46,689 nt of DNA from Asaia bogorensis (GCA_945869965.1 CAMBRC010000026.1:1-46689), one strand, 5' to 3'; shown: positions 8,063-16,768, numbered from the stretch's first letter. Numbers and translations are program-made. The notes: generated from the sequence alone by a model not told the origin.

Positions 8063-9391
8063 GTGACCCGCCTCGCCGTCTTCACCACCGGCTCGTGCAA
8101 CCGCCTGGGCATGGCGCGCGCCCTGATGGCCACGGTGCGACAGCATTATCCCGAAGCCGACCTGTTCATCTGCGTCGGCGACGACGCCACGGGGCTGATC
8201 CCACCATCGGGCTGCCACCTCGTCGCCGGCGCCGATATCGGCGTGCCCGGTTGGCGCCGAACCTGCTTCGCCTATGACATTATGGGGCTGAACTGCCTGC
8301 TGAAGCCGTTCATGTTCCTGCACCTGATCGAAACGCTGGGCTACGACCGGGTCATCCATTGCGACACCGACATGGCTCTGTTCGACCGGCTGCACGCCGT
8401 CGACGCCGCCCTGGACGCCGGCGCCTCGCTGGTCATCACCCCGCATTTGCTCGCCCCGCCCGCGCCCGCCGACGTGCCGGGGCCGCGCGGCATCCTGATG
8501 GCCGGCACCTACAACACCGGCTTCGTGGCGGCGAGCAGCAACGAAGCTGCGCGCGCCGCACTGCGCTGGTGGGCGGCGCGGGTCCACGAGGATGGCGGCG
8601 CGGCGCCGGAGCGTGGCCTGGTCTGGGACCAGCGCTGGATGGACCTTGTCCCCGGCCTCTTCCCCGCCGTCCACATCACCCGCGACCCCGCGTTGAACGT
8701 CGCCTATTGGAACCTGCCGCAGCGCCGCCTGAGCCGGGATGGCGGGGGCTGGACGGTGGCCGGCCACCGCCTCGGCCTGTTCCACTTCAGCGGCTTCGAC
8801 CCCGCCGATCCCACCCGCCTGACCCGCCACGCCACCAGCATACCAACCCCGCCGCCACGAGGCCTCGCCGCGCTGCTGGCCGAGTACGCAGCCCTGTTGA
8901 GCGTCCATCACGATGCGGCCGATGCGACGTGGCCTTACGCCCATGCCCGCTTCGCCTCCGGAACCCTCATTCCGCCCGCCGCCCGCACCTTGTTCCATGC
9001 CCATCACCGCGACTGGCGCACCGATCCGTTCGTCACCTTCGAGGCGCATCTGAACGCGCCCTCCCCCGGCGCCGCGCGTCACCCGGCCGGCCTCGTGCTC
9101 ACCAACCTGCTCGCCTGGCTCGTCCAGAACGACCCGCACGCGCAGCATCTGTTCGACACCAGCACCGCCGGCGGCGTGGCCGGGGCGGTCAGCTGGGCCA
9201 CCACCCTCGACCTGCCCGCGCCGTTGCTTGCGGCTGCCATGAACGGTGCCGATGCCGAAGCCCTACCAGCAATCGACACCCAGTCCGCGGGCGCCGCCGC
9301 CCGCGAACTCGCCGCCATCCACCGCTCGACCTCCTGGCGCCTCACCGCACCACTGCGCGCCCTGGCCACGCTGCTCGGCCGGCGCCGCTAA
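8063..9391 (+). CDS. GT-A-type glycosyltransferase (nucleotide-diphospho-sugar transferase fold)
   Basis: A 442-residue protein whose first 250 residues look like a nucleotide-sugar-dependent glycosyltransferase. An N-terminal strand LAVFTTG is followed by ARALMATVRQHYPEADLFIC, the nucleotide-binding half. A D-x-D metal site lies at residues 101-103 (HCDTDMALF), and an acceptor-side segment includes TYNTGFVA and QRWMDLVPGLF. The C-terminal 200 residues are less familiar and may bind the acceptor. No membrane segment or signal peptide is seen. I chose the GTG at 8063 because the upstream TTG at 8006 lies inside the palindrome; an internal ATG at 8111 would cut the first strand. It stands alone, so its glycan target is unknown. 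Confidence 0.75.
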   Translation: MTRLAVFTTGSCNRLGMARALMATVRQHYPEADLFICVGDDATGLIPPSGCHLVAGADIGVPGWRRTCFAYDIMGLNCLLKPFMFLHLIETLGYDRVIHCDTDMALFDRLHAVDAALDAGASLVITPHLLAPPAPADVPGPRGILMAGTYNTGFVAASSNEAARAALRWWAARVHEDGGAAPERGLVWDQRWMDLVPGLFPAVHITRDPALNVAYWNLPQRRLSRDGGGWTVAGHRLGLFHFSGFDPADPTRLTRHATSIPTPPPRGLAALLAEYAALLSVHHDAADATWPYAHARFASGTLIPPAARTLFHAHHRDWRTDPFVTFEAHLNAPSPGAARHPAGLVLTNLLAWLVQNDPHAQHLFDTSTAGGVAGAVSWATTLDLPAPLLAAAMNGADAEALPAIDTQSAGAAARELAAIHRSTSWRLTAPLRALATLLGRRR

Positions 9392-9397
9392 TCCGGC

Positions 9398-9895
9398 TCA
9401 GCGGCACTCGATCCCTTGCACCGCGCTGGCCGACACCGCCCCGGCATCGCTGCGCCCCCAGGTCACGGTGCAGCGCGCCAGCCCCGCCGGGATCGGCACC
9501 AGAAGATACATCCGCGTGCTGAAATAATGGCACCCCAGCCACACCCCCTCGCCGCGCAGCACCGAAAAATCCCACGTCGCGGTGGTGGTCCGCGGCAGCG
9601 TCGCCTGCGACTGCGGCGCCACCGCATAGCGCGTCGGGCTCATCCCAACGCCGGCAGGCTGCGGCGGCCCGGCATAGAATTCGACATAGGCCAGCCTCGA
9701 CCAGTCATGCGGCCCCTCCTCGGCTGCCATGCCCGCCGGCACGTCAACCGCTTCCTGTGCCGTGCGCAGCGAACGCGGGCAGGCAAAACTCTCCGCCGCC
9801 GCCGGCACTCCGCCCGCCAGCAGCAACAGCGCCAGCCCGGCCCCTGCACGAACAGCAATGGCGCAGCCCACGGTCTGTCCCCATACAACCCACAT
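9398..9895 (-). CDS. Small exported protein, STY0300-like
   Basis: A 165-residue protein with a signal peptide (hydrophobic run AGAGLALLLLAGGVPAAA, likely cleavage before ESFACP at about residue 35). The mature part has four cysteines in the pattern ACP...GCHYF...RCTV...IEC, expected to form two disulfides in the periplasm. The CP near the new N terminus and the C-Y-(F)-x-T...L...P...C-x-V pattern resemble the STY0300 family of unknown function; this match is from memory and tentative. It diverges from the deacetylase, with 18 bases between starts. No strong ribosome-binding site is visible for the ATG at 9895. Confidence 0.55.
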   Translation of the reverse strand: MWVVWGQTVGCAIAVRAGAGLALLLLAGGVPAAAESFACPRSLRTAQEAVDVPAGMAAEEGPHDWSRLAYVEFYAGPPQPAGVGMSPTRYAVAPQSQATLPRTTTATWDFSVLRGEGVWLGCHYFSTRMYLLVPIPAGLARCTVTWGRSDAGAVSASAVQGIECR

Positions 9896-9913
9896 GCCGT
9901 CTAGTATGCGCCC

Positions 9914-10654
9914 ATGTGCCCCACCTGCGTGAAGCGCCGCACCGCCCTTGCCCTGGCCATCGCCGCCCTGGCCACCCCGGCGGACGCGATGCAAACCATC
10001 GAGCCGCGCTTCCCCCGCCCATCCGCTAGCGACGGCCGCCGCCGCATCGCCCTCACCCTGGACGCCTGCAACGGCGGCTTCGACCGCCGCATCGCCGACG
10101 CCCTGGTCGCCCAAGGGGCCCGCGCCACCATCTTCCTCACCGCCGACTGGATCCGCGCGAACAAGCACGGCCTGGCCTTCCTGCTCGCCCACCCGCGCGT
10201 CTTCACCTTCGAAAACCACGGCGAACACCACATCCCGCCCATCCTCGGAACCGGCACAATCTACGGCCTGCCCATCGCCGGCACGCTGGACGCCATCCGC
10301 CGCGAAGTCGAACAAGGTGCCCGCGCCATCCGCACCGCCACCGGCACCACTACGCGCTGGTACCGCGGCGCCACCGCCCGCTACAGCCCCGCCGCCATCC
10401 CCGAAATCCGCAGCCTCGGCCACGCCATCGCCGCTTACTCGCTCAACGCCGACGAAGGCGCCTCGCTGCCGGCCAGCGCCGTCGCAGCCCGCCTCGCCGC
10501 CGCCCGCGACGGCGACGTCGTTATCGCCCACATCAACCAGCCGAACCGCTCCAGCGGCGAAGGCATCGCCCGCGGCATCGCCGCCCTCGCCGGCGCCACC
10601 TGGGTCACGCTGGACGACCTCTACCCACAGGAGAAAACAAGCGCTTCTTTTTGA
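9914..10654 (+). CDS. Exported polysaccharide deacetylase family protein (NodB fold)
   Basis: A 246-residue protein with a signal peptide (RRTALALAIAALATPADA, cleavage near residue 25) and a divergent NodB domain. Motif 1 is LTLDACNGGFD (Asp50, Asp57) in place of the classic TFDDG; motif 2 is ENHGEHH (about 99-105), supplying the metal histidines; motif 3 is RGATARYS (about 150-157). This variant belongs to a conserved family of periplasmic deacetylases or related carbohydrate esterases with the TLDAC signature. The substrate is unknown. The last residues (SASF) and the stop codon are encoded by an AT-rich hairpin repeat, so the natural C terminus may have been altered by insertion of that repeat. 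Confidence 0.78.
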   Translation: MCPTCVKRRTALALAIAALATPADAMQTIEPRFPRPSASDGRRRIALTLDACNGGFDRRIADALVAQGARATIFLTADWIRANKHGLAFLLAHPRVFTFENHGEHHIPPILGTGTIYGLPIAGTLDAIRREVEQGARAIRTATGTTTRWYRGATARYSPAAIPEIRSLGHAIAAYSLNADEGASLPASAVAARLAAARDGDVVIAHINQPNRSSGEGIARGIAALAGATWVTLDDLYPQEKTSASF

Positions 10655-10664
10655 AAAAAGAAGC
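10643..10664. repeat. AT-rich hairpin repeat, copy A, likely bidirectional terminator
   Basis: A 22-base palindrome, GCTTCTTTTT paired with AAAAAGAAGC, flanked by AAAAACTTTCATCC. It lies between the converging deacetylase and metW genes and contains the deacetylase stop codon. The same unit recurs at 15661-15740, 31235-31258, 38096-38119 and 38188-38211. The T and A runs on the two sides fit termination in both directions. Confidence 0.8.
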
Positions 10665-10672
10665 AAAAACTT

Positions 10673-11308
10673 TCATCCATTTTTCCGCAACTGGAACAGC
10701 GCCTGCTCGCCGAACATGTTCGCCAGCGCTGGATACTTTCGCCATGGCGAACGTTGCCCGGCCTCATCGACCGCCAGCCAGCGCTCCACCACATACCCCT
10801 CCTGCTCCGCCAGCGCGAAAAAATCCTGGATCGTGCAGGGATGAATGTTCGGCGTCTCATACCACGGCTTGCCCCACACCGTGGTGTTCGGCATCCGCCC
10901 AGTCCACAGCAACTGCCAGCGCAATTCCCAGTGCCCAAAATTCGGAAAACTCACCAGCGCATGCCGCCCAATCCGCAGCATCTGCCGCAGCACCTCGCGC
11001 GGCCGCTCCACCGCCTGCAACGTCCGGCTCAAAACCACATAGTCAAACGCCCCATCCGGATACTGCGCCAGGTCGCTATCGGCATCCCCATGCATCACCG
11101 GCAGCCCATGCGCGATCGCCCGCGTCACCTCCGCCATATCGATCTCAATGCCCCGCGCGTCGCACCCATGCGTCCGGTACAAATGCTCGATCAGCGTCCC
11201 GTCGCCACAGCCAATATCCAAAACCCGCGACCCCGGCGCCACCATCTCCGAAATCAGTCTGAGATCCAGCCGCATGTTCTTCGCCACATAGCGAACCGCG
11301 TCATTCAC
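10673..11308 (-). CDS. metW: Methionine biosynthesis protein MetW
   Basis: A 211-residue class I SAM-dependent methyltransferase-like protein. The SAM-binding motif [15 protein letters not shown] is at about residues 30-44, with the acidic ribose-binding loop GIEIDM about 20 residues later and [14 protein letters not shown] as motif IV. The segment [20 protein letters not shown] is typical of MetW. MetW partners MetX in methionine synthesis in proteobacteria and is reported to assist its homoserine acyltransferase activity. The GTG start at 11308 overlaps the metX stop codon (GTGA), so the two are translationally coupled. A longer frame to 11335 exists but would overlap metX further. Confidence 0.92.
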   Translation of the reverse strand: MNDAVRYVAKNMRLDLRLISEMVAPGSRVLDIGCGDGTLIEHLYRTHGCDARGIEIDMAEVTRAIAHGLPVMHGDADSDLAQYPDGAFDYVVLSRTLQAVERPREVLRQMLRIGRHALVSFPNFGHWELRWQLLWTGRMPNTTVWGKPWYETPNIHPCTIQDFFALAEQEGYVVERWLAVDEAGQRSPWRKYPALANMFGEQALFQLRKNG

Positions 11309-12441
11309 GGCGCAATCCCCGCATGATCCGCGCACCCCGTCAGGAACCCGCGCAACGCCCGGTGGAAATCCGGCTCGTCCAGCAAAAACGCGTCATGCCC
11401 TTTGTCCGACGCAATCTCCACAAACGAAACGTTCGCCCCGGCCCCGTTCAGCGCCCGCGCAATCGCCCGGCTCTCCGCCGTCGGATACAGCCAATCGCTG
11501 GAAAAGCTGATCAAACAGAACCGCGTCTTCGTCCCGGCAAACGCCGCCGACAACCCGTCCGCATGATCCGCCGCCAGGTCGAACCAGTCGCAAGCCCGCG
11601 TGATCGTCAAATAGGAATTCGCATCAAACCGCCGCACAAAAGTGCTGCCCTGGTGCTGAAGATAGCTCTCCACCTCGAACATGTCGTTGAACACCGCCAG
11701 CGACGCCCCGCGCATCCGCCGCCCGAACTTCCGCGTAAGCGCCTCCTCGGACAGATAGGTGATGTGCGCCACCATCCGCGCCACCGCCAACCCCCGCGCC
11801 GGCACCGCGCCCGTCTCCCAATACCGGCCCTGCCGCCAGTCCGGATCGGCAAAGATCGACTGCCGCCCCACCTCGTTGAACGCGATATTCTGCGCCGAAT
11901 GATACGCCGCGGTCGCAATCGGCACCGCCGCAAACACCGCCTCGGGATAGGTCTCGGCCCACTGCAAAACCTGCATCCCGCCCATCGACCCGCCGATCAC
12001 CGCAAACAGCCGCGCAATCCCTAGCTGCTCGATCAACCGCTTCTGCGCCCGCACCATGTCGCGAATGGTCACCGGCGGAAAATCCGTCCCCCACAGCACA
12101 TCCCCGCCATCTCGCGACGATCGCGGCCCGGTCGTCCCCATGCACCCGCCCAGCACATTCGTCGCGATGACAAAATACCGCGCGGTATCGATCGGCTTGC
12201 CCGGCCCCACGCACATGTCCCACCAGCCATCCTTGCCGGTAATCGGGCTGGTCTCCGCCACATACTGGTCCCCGGTCAGCGCATGACAGATCAGGATCGC
12301 ATTGCTCCGCGCCCCATTCAGCGTGCCATACGTCCGATACGCCACCGAAACCCGCTCCAGCGTCGTCCCACAGTCCAACATTAACGCCCCGTCGAGGACG
12401 AGATGCTGATGATCAACGGACGGAAGAGGGGTCTGATCCAT
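11305..12441 (-). CDS. metX: Homoserine O-acyltransferase MetX
   Basis: A 378-residue alpha/beta-hydrolase enzyme that acylates the hydroxyl of homoserine with acetyl-CoA or succinyl-CoA, the first committed step of methionine synthesis. The nucleophile is Ser152 in GGSMGGMQ; the acid is Asp in SSDWLYPT and the base His in DKGHDAFLL, near the C terminus. The oxyanion/cosubstrate region [12 protein letters not shown] (about 95-106) is typical. The acyl donor cannot be decided by eye. The ATG at 12441 was chosen because homology begins at MDQTPLPS; the longer upstream frame runs through an inverted repeat and looks non-coding. No SAM riboswitch motif was found upstream. Confidence 0.93.
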   Translation of the reverse strand: MDQTPLPSVDHQHLVLDGALMLDCGTTLERVSVAYRTYGTLNGARSNAILICHALTGDQYVAETSPITGKDGWWDMCVGPGKPIDTARYFVIATNVLGGCMGTTGPRSSRDGGDVLWGTDFPPVTIRDMVRAQKRLIEQLGIARLFAVIGGSMGGMQVLQWAETYPEAVFAAVPIATAAYHSAQNIAFNEVGRQSIFADPDWRQGRYWETGAVPARGLAVARMVAHITYLSEEALTRKFGRRMRGASLAVFNDMFEVESYLQHQGSTFVRRFDANSYLTITRACDWFDLAADHADGLSAAFAGTKTRFCLISFSSDWLYPTAESRAIARALNGAGANVSFVEIASDKGHDAFLLDEPDFHRALRGFLTGCADHAGIAP

Positions 12442-12490
12442 GGCGCCGCAGCATATGCGGAACGCCAGCCCCTGGTGCAAGGCCAAGGAA

Positions 12491-12665
12491 GCAGCGCTCC
12501 GCCGGCGTCGTGCGCAGCACCCTGGCGCGCGACGGGCCAGCGGCCCCCCAACCCCATGACCTGCGACCCGGCGCGAGCCGATCCAGCTATCCAGCAGATA
12601 GGGATCAAAGGGCCCCCGGCCCGTCACGCGAAAGCGTGCTGCGCACGACGCCGCCGGAGGCTTGC
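12491..12665. repeat. Long imperfect inverted repeat in the metX / chorismate mutase spacer
   Basis: The 315-base divergent spacer (12442-12756) holds arms 12491-12549 and 12611-12665 that match as reverse complements along about 55 bases, including the perfect core GGCGTCGTGCGCAGCAC (12504-12520). About 61 bases separate them. The element contains a secondary ACGCGAAAGCGT hairpin. No open frame and no clear promoter boxes are evident in the spacer. It could be a dispersed palindromic element or a folded leader. Confidence 0.7.
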
Positions 12666-12756
12666 TTACCTCCTCGCCTTCCACCGCTTTGCACAACGCC
12701 GCCCATCCGCTAGACCTGCCAGCCACCCCGCAAGTTCCTGGCAAGTCGCCCCGCAC

Positions 12757-13629
12757 ATGACCCCCCCGGCCGCCGCACCGCCCCAAACCGCCCCTTCGGC
12801 GCCCGCTCTGGCCGACCTGCGCGCCGAGCTGGACGGCATCGACAATGCCATCCACGACCTGTTGATCCAGCGCGCCGCCGTCGTCGAGCGCGTCGCCGCC
12901 CAGGGTGGCAAAGGCCGCGTCGCCATCCGCCCGGGCCGCGAGGCCGACATCGTCCGCCGCCTCCTCGCCCGTCACACCGGCCAGCTGCCCCGCCGCCTCA
13001 TCGTCCGATGGTGGCGCGAGCTTTTCGCCGCCACCACCAGCATGCAAGGCAGCTATGTCGTGGCCGTCTGTGAAACCGAAGCGGCCAGCCCCTTCACCCA
13101 GGCCGCCCGCGAACATTTCGGCGCCCTCACCCCCCTGCGCGTCCACCGCTCGCCGGCCCAGGCCATCGCCGAGCTCTCCGCCGGCACCGCCATCTGCGCC
13201 GTCCTGCCCATGCCGTCCGACGGCGAAAACGCCGCCTGGTGGACCGCCCTGCTACACCGAGACGACCCGCGCATTTACATCATCGCCCGCCTGCCGTTCT
13301 GGTCCGCCCGCCCCGAAGGCGCGCCAAAGGCCCAGGCCCTGGTCGTCGCCGCCGTCGCCCCGGACCCCAGCGCCCATGACCGCTCGCTGATCGGCCTCGA
13401 ACTGCATGGCGACGCCAGCCGCGCCCGCCTCACCGCCGCCCTGACCAAGGCTGGCCTCGCCCCGTCCTCCACCATCCTGCGCCGCGACCCCGCCGCCACC
13501 CTGGCGCTGGTCGAGGTCGAAGGCCTGGTGGCCGAGGACGACCCCCGCCTCGCCGCCCTGGATGGCGTCGTCCGCCGCCCGGTGGTCCTGGGCGCCTATG
13601 CCGTGCCCGTTGACGGAGAAACCGCATGA
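12757..13629 (+). CDS. Chorismate mutase (AroQ type) fused to a degenerate prephenate-dehydratase-like region
   Basis: A 290-residue protein. Residues about 17-95 are an AroQ-class chorismate mutase helix bundle ([20 protein letters not shown], then [13 protein letters not shown]), which converts chorismate to prephenate. The rest resembles the layout of a P-protein: a periplasmic-binding-like region (about 95-200) and an ACT-like region (about 205-270, [15 protein letters not shown]). However, the signature TRF of prephenate dehydratase appears as ARL, so I infer that the dehydratase activity is lost. It starts an operon with hisC and tyrC; its stop overlaps the hisC start (ATGA). The start at 12757 is preceded by weak ribosome-binding sequence. 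It may be feedback regulated through the C-terminal part. Confidence 0.85.
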   Translation: MTPPAAAPPQTAPSAPALADLRAELDGIDNAIHDLLIQRAAVVERVAAQGGKGRVAIRPGREADIVRRLLARHTGQLPRRLIVRWWRELFAATTSMQGSYVVAVCETEAASPFTQAAREHFGALTPLRVHRSPAQAIAELSAGTAICAVLPMPSDGENAAWWTALLHRDDPRIYIIARLPFWSARPEGAPKAQALVVAAVAPDPSAHDRSLIGLELHGDASRARLTAALTKAGLAPSSTILRRDPAATLALVEVEGLVAEDDPRLAALDGVVRRPVVLGAYAVPVDGETA

Positions 13630-14759
13630 CCGCTCCCGCTTCCCCCCGCCCCCAGGGCTCAGCCCGCCCGCTCCCGCGCGACGCAGTGATGGCCATCCAC
13701 GCCTACGTCGCCGGCGAGGCAAAACTCCCCGGCGTCAACCGCATCATCAAGCTCTCCTCCAACGAAGGCGCCTTCGGCCCGCCCCCCGCCGCCCAGGCCG
13801 CCTACACCAAGGCCGCCAGCGACATCCACCGCTACCCCGATGGCGGTTCCGTCGCCCTGCGAATCGCCATCGGCGCCCGCTGGGGCCTGAACCCCGCCCA
13901 GATCGTCTGCGGCACCGGCTCGGACGAACTCATCGGCCTGATCTGCCACGTCTATGGCGGCCCCGGCACCGACATCCTGATGGCGATGCACGGCTTCACC
14001 ATGTACCAGATCTCCGGCACCTTCTCCGGCGCCCGCGTCATCAAGGTGCCCGAGAAAAACCTCACCACCGACGTCGACGCCATGATCGAAGCCGTCACCC
14101 CCGAGACCACCATCGTCTTCGTCGCCCACCCCAACAACCCCACCGGCTCCCTCCTGCCGCAAGCCGAGATCACCCGCCTGCGCGCCGGCCTGCGCCCGGA
14201 CATCCTCCTGGTCCTGGACTCCGCCTACGCCGAATACGTTGAAGCCGCTGACTACAACGCCGGCGAAGCCCTCGTCGACGCCGGTGACAACACGGTGATG
14301 CTGCGCACCTTCTCGAAGGTCTACGGCCTCGGCGGCATGCGCGTAGGCTGGGGCTACATGCCCCCCGCCGTCGCCGACGCCCTGAACCGCGTCCGCGGCG
14401 TCTTCAACGTCAACCTCGCAGCTCAAGCCGCCGCCGTCGCCGCGCTCGAAGAGCCCGGCTGGGTGGAGAAATGCCGCGCCCACAACACCGAACACCGCGC
14501 GAAGATCACGGCCTCCCTGAACGCAATCGGCATCAAGACCTGGCCCAGCGAGGGCAATTTCTTCCTCGCCGATTTCCAAACCGCCGCCCGCGCCACCGCC
14601 GCCGACGCCTTCCTCAAGACCCGCGGCATCATCGTCCGCGCCATGGCCGCCTACGACCTGCCGCAGTGCCTGCGCATCACCGTCGGCACCGCCGAGGAAT
14701 GCGCCCTGGTCACCGACGCCCTGGCCGGCTTCATGAAGACCGCCGCCGCACATGGCTGA
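13626..14759 (+). CDS. hisC: Histidinol-phosphate / aromatic aminotransferase
   Basis: A 377-residue fold type I PLP aminotransferase. The PLP lysine is in [16 protein letters not shown] (about residue 232), the cofactor-binding Asp-Ala-Tyr in [10 protein letters not shown], and NPNNPTG appears as HPNNPTGS. Its length and motifs match HisC. Placed between chorismate mutase and prephenate dehydrogenase, it probably transaminates aromatic keto acids or prephenate in tyrosine/phenylalanine synthesis, as well as or instead of imidazole acetol phosphate. ATG overlaps the previous stop, and its own 3' end overlaps tyrC by eight bases. Confidence 0.92.
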   Translation: MTAPASPRPQGSARPLPRDAVMAIHAYVAGEAKLPGVNRIIKLSSNEGAFGPPPAAQAAYTKAASDIHRYPDGGSVALRIAIGARWGLNPAQIVCGTGSDELIGLICHVYGGPGTDILMAMHGFTMYQISGTFSGARVIKVPEKNLTTDVDAMIEAVTPETTIVFVAHPNNPTGSLLPQAEITRLRAGLRPDILLVLDSAYAEYVEAADYNAGEALVDAGDNTVMLRTFSKVYGLGGMRVGWGYMPPAVADALNRVRGVFNVNLAAQAAAVAALEEPGWVEKCRAHNTEHRAKITASLNAIGIKTWPSEGNFFLADFQTAARATAADAFLKTRGIIVRAMAAYDLPQCLRITVGTAEECALVTDALAGFMKTAAAHG

Positions 14760-15639
14760 GCCGATCTTCAAGCGTCTCGCCCTCATCGGCATCGGCCTGA
14801 TCGGCAGCTCCGTCGCCCGCATCGCCATGGAAAAGCGCCACCTCGCCGCCGAAGTGGTCGCCAACGCCCGCACCCAAACGACGCTTGATCGCGTCCGCGA
14901 ACTCGGCATCGCCGACCGCGTCGAACTGGACCCGGCCCGTGCCGTCGCCGGTGCCGACTGCGTCATGCTCTGCGCCCCGGTCGGTGCTTACGCCGCCCTC
15001 GCCGAAGCCATCGCCCCCCACCTCGCCCCCGGCGCCATCGTCACCGATGTCGGCTCCACCAAGCAATCCGTCATCCGCGACGTCGGCCCACTGATCCCCG
15101 CCGGCGTCCACTTCGTCCCCGCCCACCCCGTTGCGGGAACGGAATACTCTGGGCCCGACTCAGGCTTCACCACCCTGTTCCAAGGCCGCTGGTGCCTGCT
15201 CACCCCGCCCCCCGGCACCGACGAAGACGCCGTCGAAAAAATATCCGAACTCTGGCGCCGCTGCGGCTCGATGGTCGAATGCATGGAACCGGCCCATCAC
15301 GACCGCGTCCTGGCCATCGTCTCGCATTTGCCCCACCTCCTCGCCTTCACCATCTGCAACACCGCCGAGGGGCTAGAGGACGAAAGCCGCCAGGATGTGC
15401 TCAAATTCGCCGCCTCGGGCTTTCGCGACTTCACCCGCATCGCCGCCTCGGACCCCGTGATGTGGCGCGATATCTTCCTCAACAACCGCGAAGCCCTGCT
15501 GGAAATGCTCGCCCGCTTCATGGAAGACGCCCAAGCCATGGCCCGCGCCGTCCGCTGGGGCGACCCCTCCTTCATCGAAGACAGCATCCAACGCGGCCGC
15601 GTCATCCGCCGCAACCTGATCGAGCTCAAACAAGCATAG
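14752..15639 (+). CDS. tyrC: Prephenate / cyclohexadienyl dehydrogenase
   Basis: A 295-residue NAD(P)-dependent dehydrogenase that oxidises prephenate or arogenate to the tyrosine precursor. The N terminus has the Rossmann motif [14 protein letters not shown] (about 9-22); [13 protein letters not shown] (about 122-134) and the catalytic-helix segment [17 protein letters not shown] (about 182-198) are family hallmarks. Only the dehydrogenase domain is present, with no ACT domain. It overlaps hisC by eight bases and closes the three-gene operon, which is followed by an AT-rich repeat that probably terminates transcription. Specificity for prephenate versus arogenate cannot be told from sequence alone. 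Confidence 0.92.
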   Translation: MAEPIFKRLALIGIGLIGSSVARIAMEKRHLAAEVVANARTQTTLDRVRELGIADRVELDPARAVAGADCVMLCAPVGAYAALAEAIAPHLAPGAIVTDVGSTKQSVIRDVGPLIPAGVHFVPAHPVAGTEYSGPDSGFTTLFQGRWCLLTPPPGTDEDAVEKISELWRRCGSMVECMEPAHHDRVLAIVSHLPHLLAFTICNTAEGLEDESRQDVLKFAASGFRDFTRIAASDPVMWRDIFLNNREALLEMLARFMEDAQAMARAVRWGDPSFIEDSIQRGRVIRRNLIELKQA

Positions 15640-15659
15640 CCAAAGGCAGCGCAAGCAAA

Positions 15660-15740
15660 CGGATAAAAGTTTTTGCTTCTTTTTTCAAAAAGAAGCGCTG
15701 GTTTTTTTTTTGAAAAAAAGAACCAAAAAACTTTTATCCG
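15660..15740. repeat. AT-rich hairpin repeat, copies B (two hairpins inside an outer palindrome)
   Basis: Outer arms CGGATAAAAGTTTTT (15660-15674) and AAAAAACTTTTATCCG (15725-15740) are inverted. Inside lie two hairpins: GCTTCTTTTTTC with AAAAAGAAGC, and GGTTTTTTTTTTG with AAAAAAAGAACC. The whole forms a cruciform-like composite just after tyrC. Each hairpin followed by T runs would serve as an intrinsic terminator. It is the most elaborate member of the family in this window. Confidence 0.82.
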
Positions 15741-15814
15741 CTTGGCGCCCACCTCCTCCCCTAATATCCCGCGCGCCATTGAATCCGCCGCCGCGCGAAC
15801 CATCTATGCATTAA

Positions 15815-15915
15815 GGCTCCGGGCCCCTCTGGCGGTTCGGCTCACGGCGCAACCGCGATGTCGGAGCCCTTCACCTGCGCGAGCGGCCCCTGGCATCCGC
15901 CGGAAAGGCCCGCTC
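15815..15915 (+). promoter_or_regulatory. Structured 5' leader upstream of the DUF4112 gene
   Basis: Two predicted hairpins precede the DUF4112 start. Hairpin 1 is closed by GGCTCCG (15815-15821) and CGGAGCC (15862-15868), with an inner stem GCGGTT/AACCGC. Hairpin 2 is closed by GAGCGG (15881-15886) and CCGCTC (15910-15915). The GGAGG ribosome-binding site follows at 15923-15927. It does not match a riboswitch class I know, and no SRP, 6S or tRNA signature was found. It may be only chance folding of GC-rich DNA. Confidence 0.3.
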
Positions 15916-15932
15916 CACATCTGGAGGGCCTG

Positions 15933-16331
15933 ATGCACGCCACTATCCTTCCGCCCCTCACCGCCGTCCTCTCGCCCGATCAGAACGCCACGCGCGCGCG
16001 GCTGGACCGCCTGGCCTGGATCCTTGACAACGCCGTGCGCGTGCCCGGCACAAATATCCGCCTGGGCGCCGACGCGGCCCTCGGCATGATCCCCGGCGTC
16101 GGCAGCGCCGTCACCTCGCTCCTCTCGGCCTGGATCATCCGTGAGGCCTGGCGGATGGATATCCCTGCCACCACCCTGGCGCGCATGATCGCCAATGTCG
16201 CGCTGGACGGCCTGATCAGCCTGGTGCCCCTCCTCGGCAATGTCGTGGACATCTTCTGGCGCGCCAACCGCAAGAACATGGCCCTCCTGGCGGCCCATCT
16301 CGACCGCGCGCCGAGCGCGCGGGAGCGCTAG
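15933..16331 (+). CDS. DUF4112 domain-containing membrane protein
   Basis: A 132-residue protein of family DUF4112. The core runs from LDRLAWILDNAVRVPGTNIR (about 28-47) through the glycine-rich GADAALGMIPGVGSAV (about 49-64) and a hydrophobic pair of segments ending in LVPLLGNVVDIFWRANRKNM (about 97-116), all typical of the family. It is a small inner-membrane protein of unknown function. The ATG at 15933 has GGAGG at 15923-15927; an upstream ATG at 15858 lies in the structured leader and is less likely. It is followed three bases later by another small membrane protein, so the two probably form an operon. Confidence 0.85.
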   Translation: MHATILPPLTAVLSPDQNATRARLDRLAWILDNAVRVPGTNIRLGADAALGMIPGVGSAVTSLLSAWIIREAWRMDIPATTLARMIANVALDGLISLVPLLGNVVDIFWRANRKNMALLAAHLDRAPSARER

Positions 16332-16334
16332 GCA

Positions 16335-16637
16335 ATGCGCGTCCTGGCCTGGCTCCTGCTGTTCGTCAGCCTCGTCCTCTGGTCGCTGCTGGCGCTCGCC
16401 CTGAACGGCCTGCTGGACTGGACCGGCGACATGTTGCTGCCCCACGCCGACCTCTTCACCGGCCACCCCGAAACCGTCGCCTGGATCGGCTGGGCCATCC
16501 AACTCGCCAGCGACCTCGGCGGCTGGGTGATAGCAGTGTTCTGGGGCCTCGGCGTACTGGGCCTGCTTGCCGGCTTCTGGATGCTGCGCCGGGCGGTGAA
16601 AGCGCGTCGCTTCAAACGTCGGCAGATCGACAGGTAG
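16335..16637 (+). CDS. Small membrane protein of unknown function
   Basis: A 100-residue protein with two membrane segments (about 1-24 and 65-86) separated by a periplasmic-type loop (GDMLLPHADLFTGHPETVAW) and ended by a very basic tail (RRAVKARRFKRRQIDR), which suggests a cytoplasmic C terminus. No domain is recognised. Its ATG is three bases after the DUF4112 stop, so the two are likely co-translated and may work together. A GC-rich stretch with GTAGC/GCTAC ends follows the stop. Confidence 0.7.
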   Translation: MRVLAWLLLFVSLVLWSLLALALNGLLDWTGDMLLPHADLFTGHPETVAWIGWAIQLASDLGGWVIAVFWGLGVLGLLAGFWMLRRAVKARRFKRRQIDR

Positions 16638-16768
16638 CGCTCCCCTCGACGGGCGGGGGGAGCCGGAAGGGGCTACCCGGCAACAAAAGTTCTAGCTTTT
16701 TTTCCTTGCGCCGCCCGCTGAACTGCGTTAGAACGAAACATGAACAACATCCAGCCAAGGAGGACGCC

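Noticed and set aside
12442-12560. Possible SAM-II riboswitch upstream of metX
   Set aside because: The conserved loop and pseudoknot sequences were not found on the minus strand; the region is instead part of a long inverted repeat.
15811-15932. Possible 4.5S/SRP RNA or tRNA-like gene
   Set aside because: The GGAAGGAAGCAGCC-like SRP motif and tRNA arms are absent; only generic hairpins are seen.
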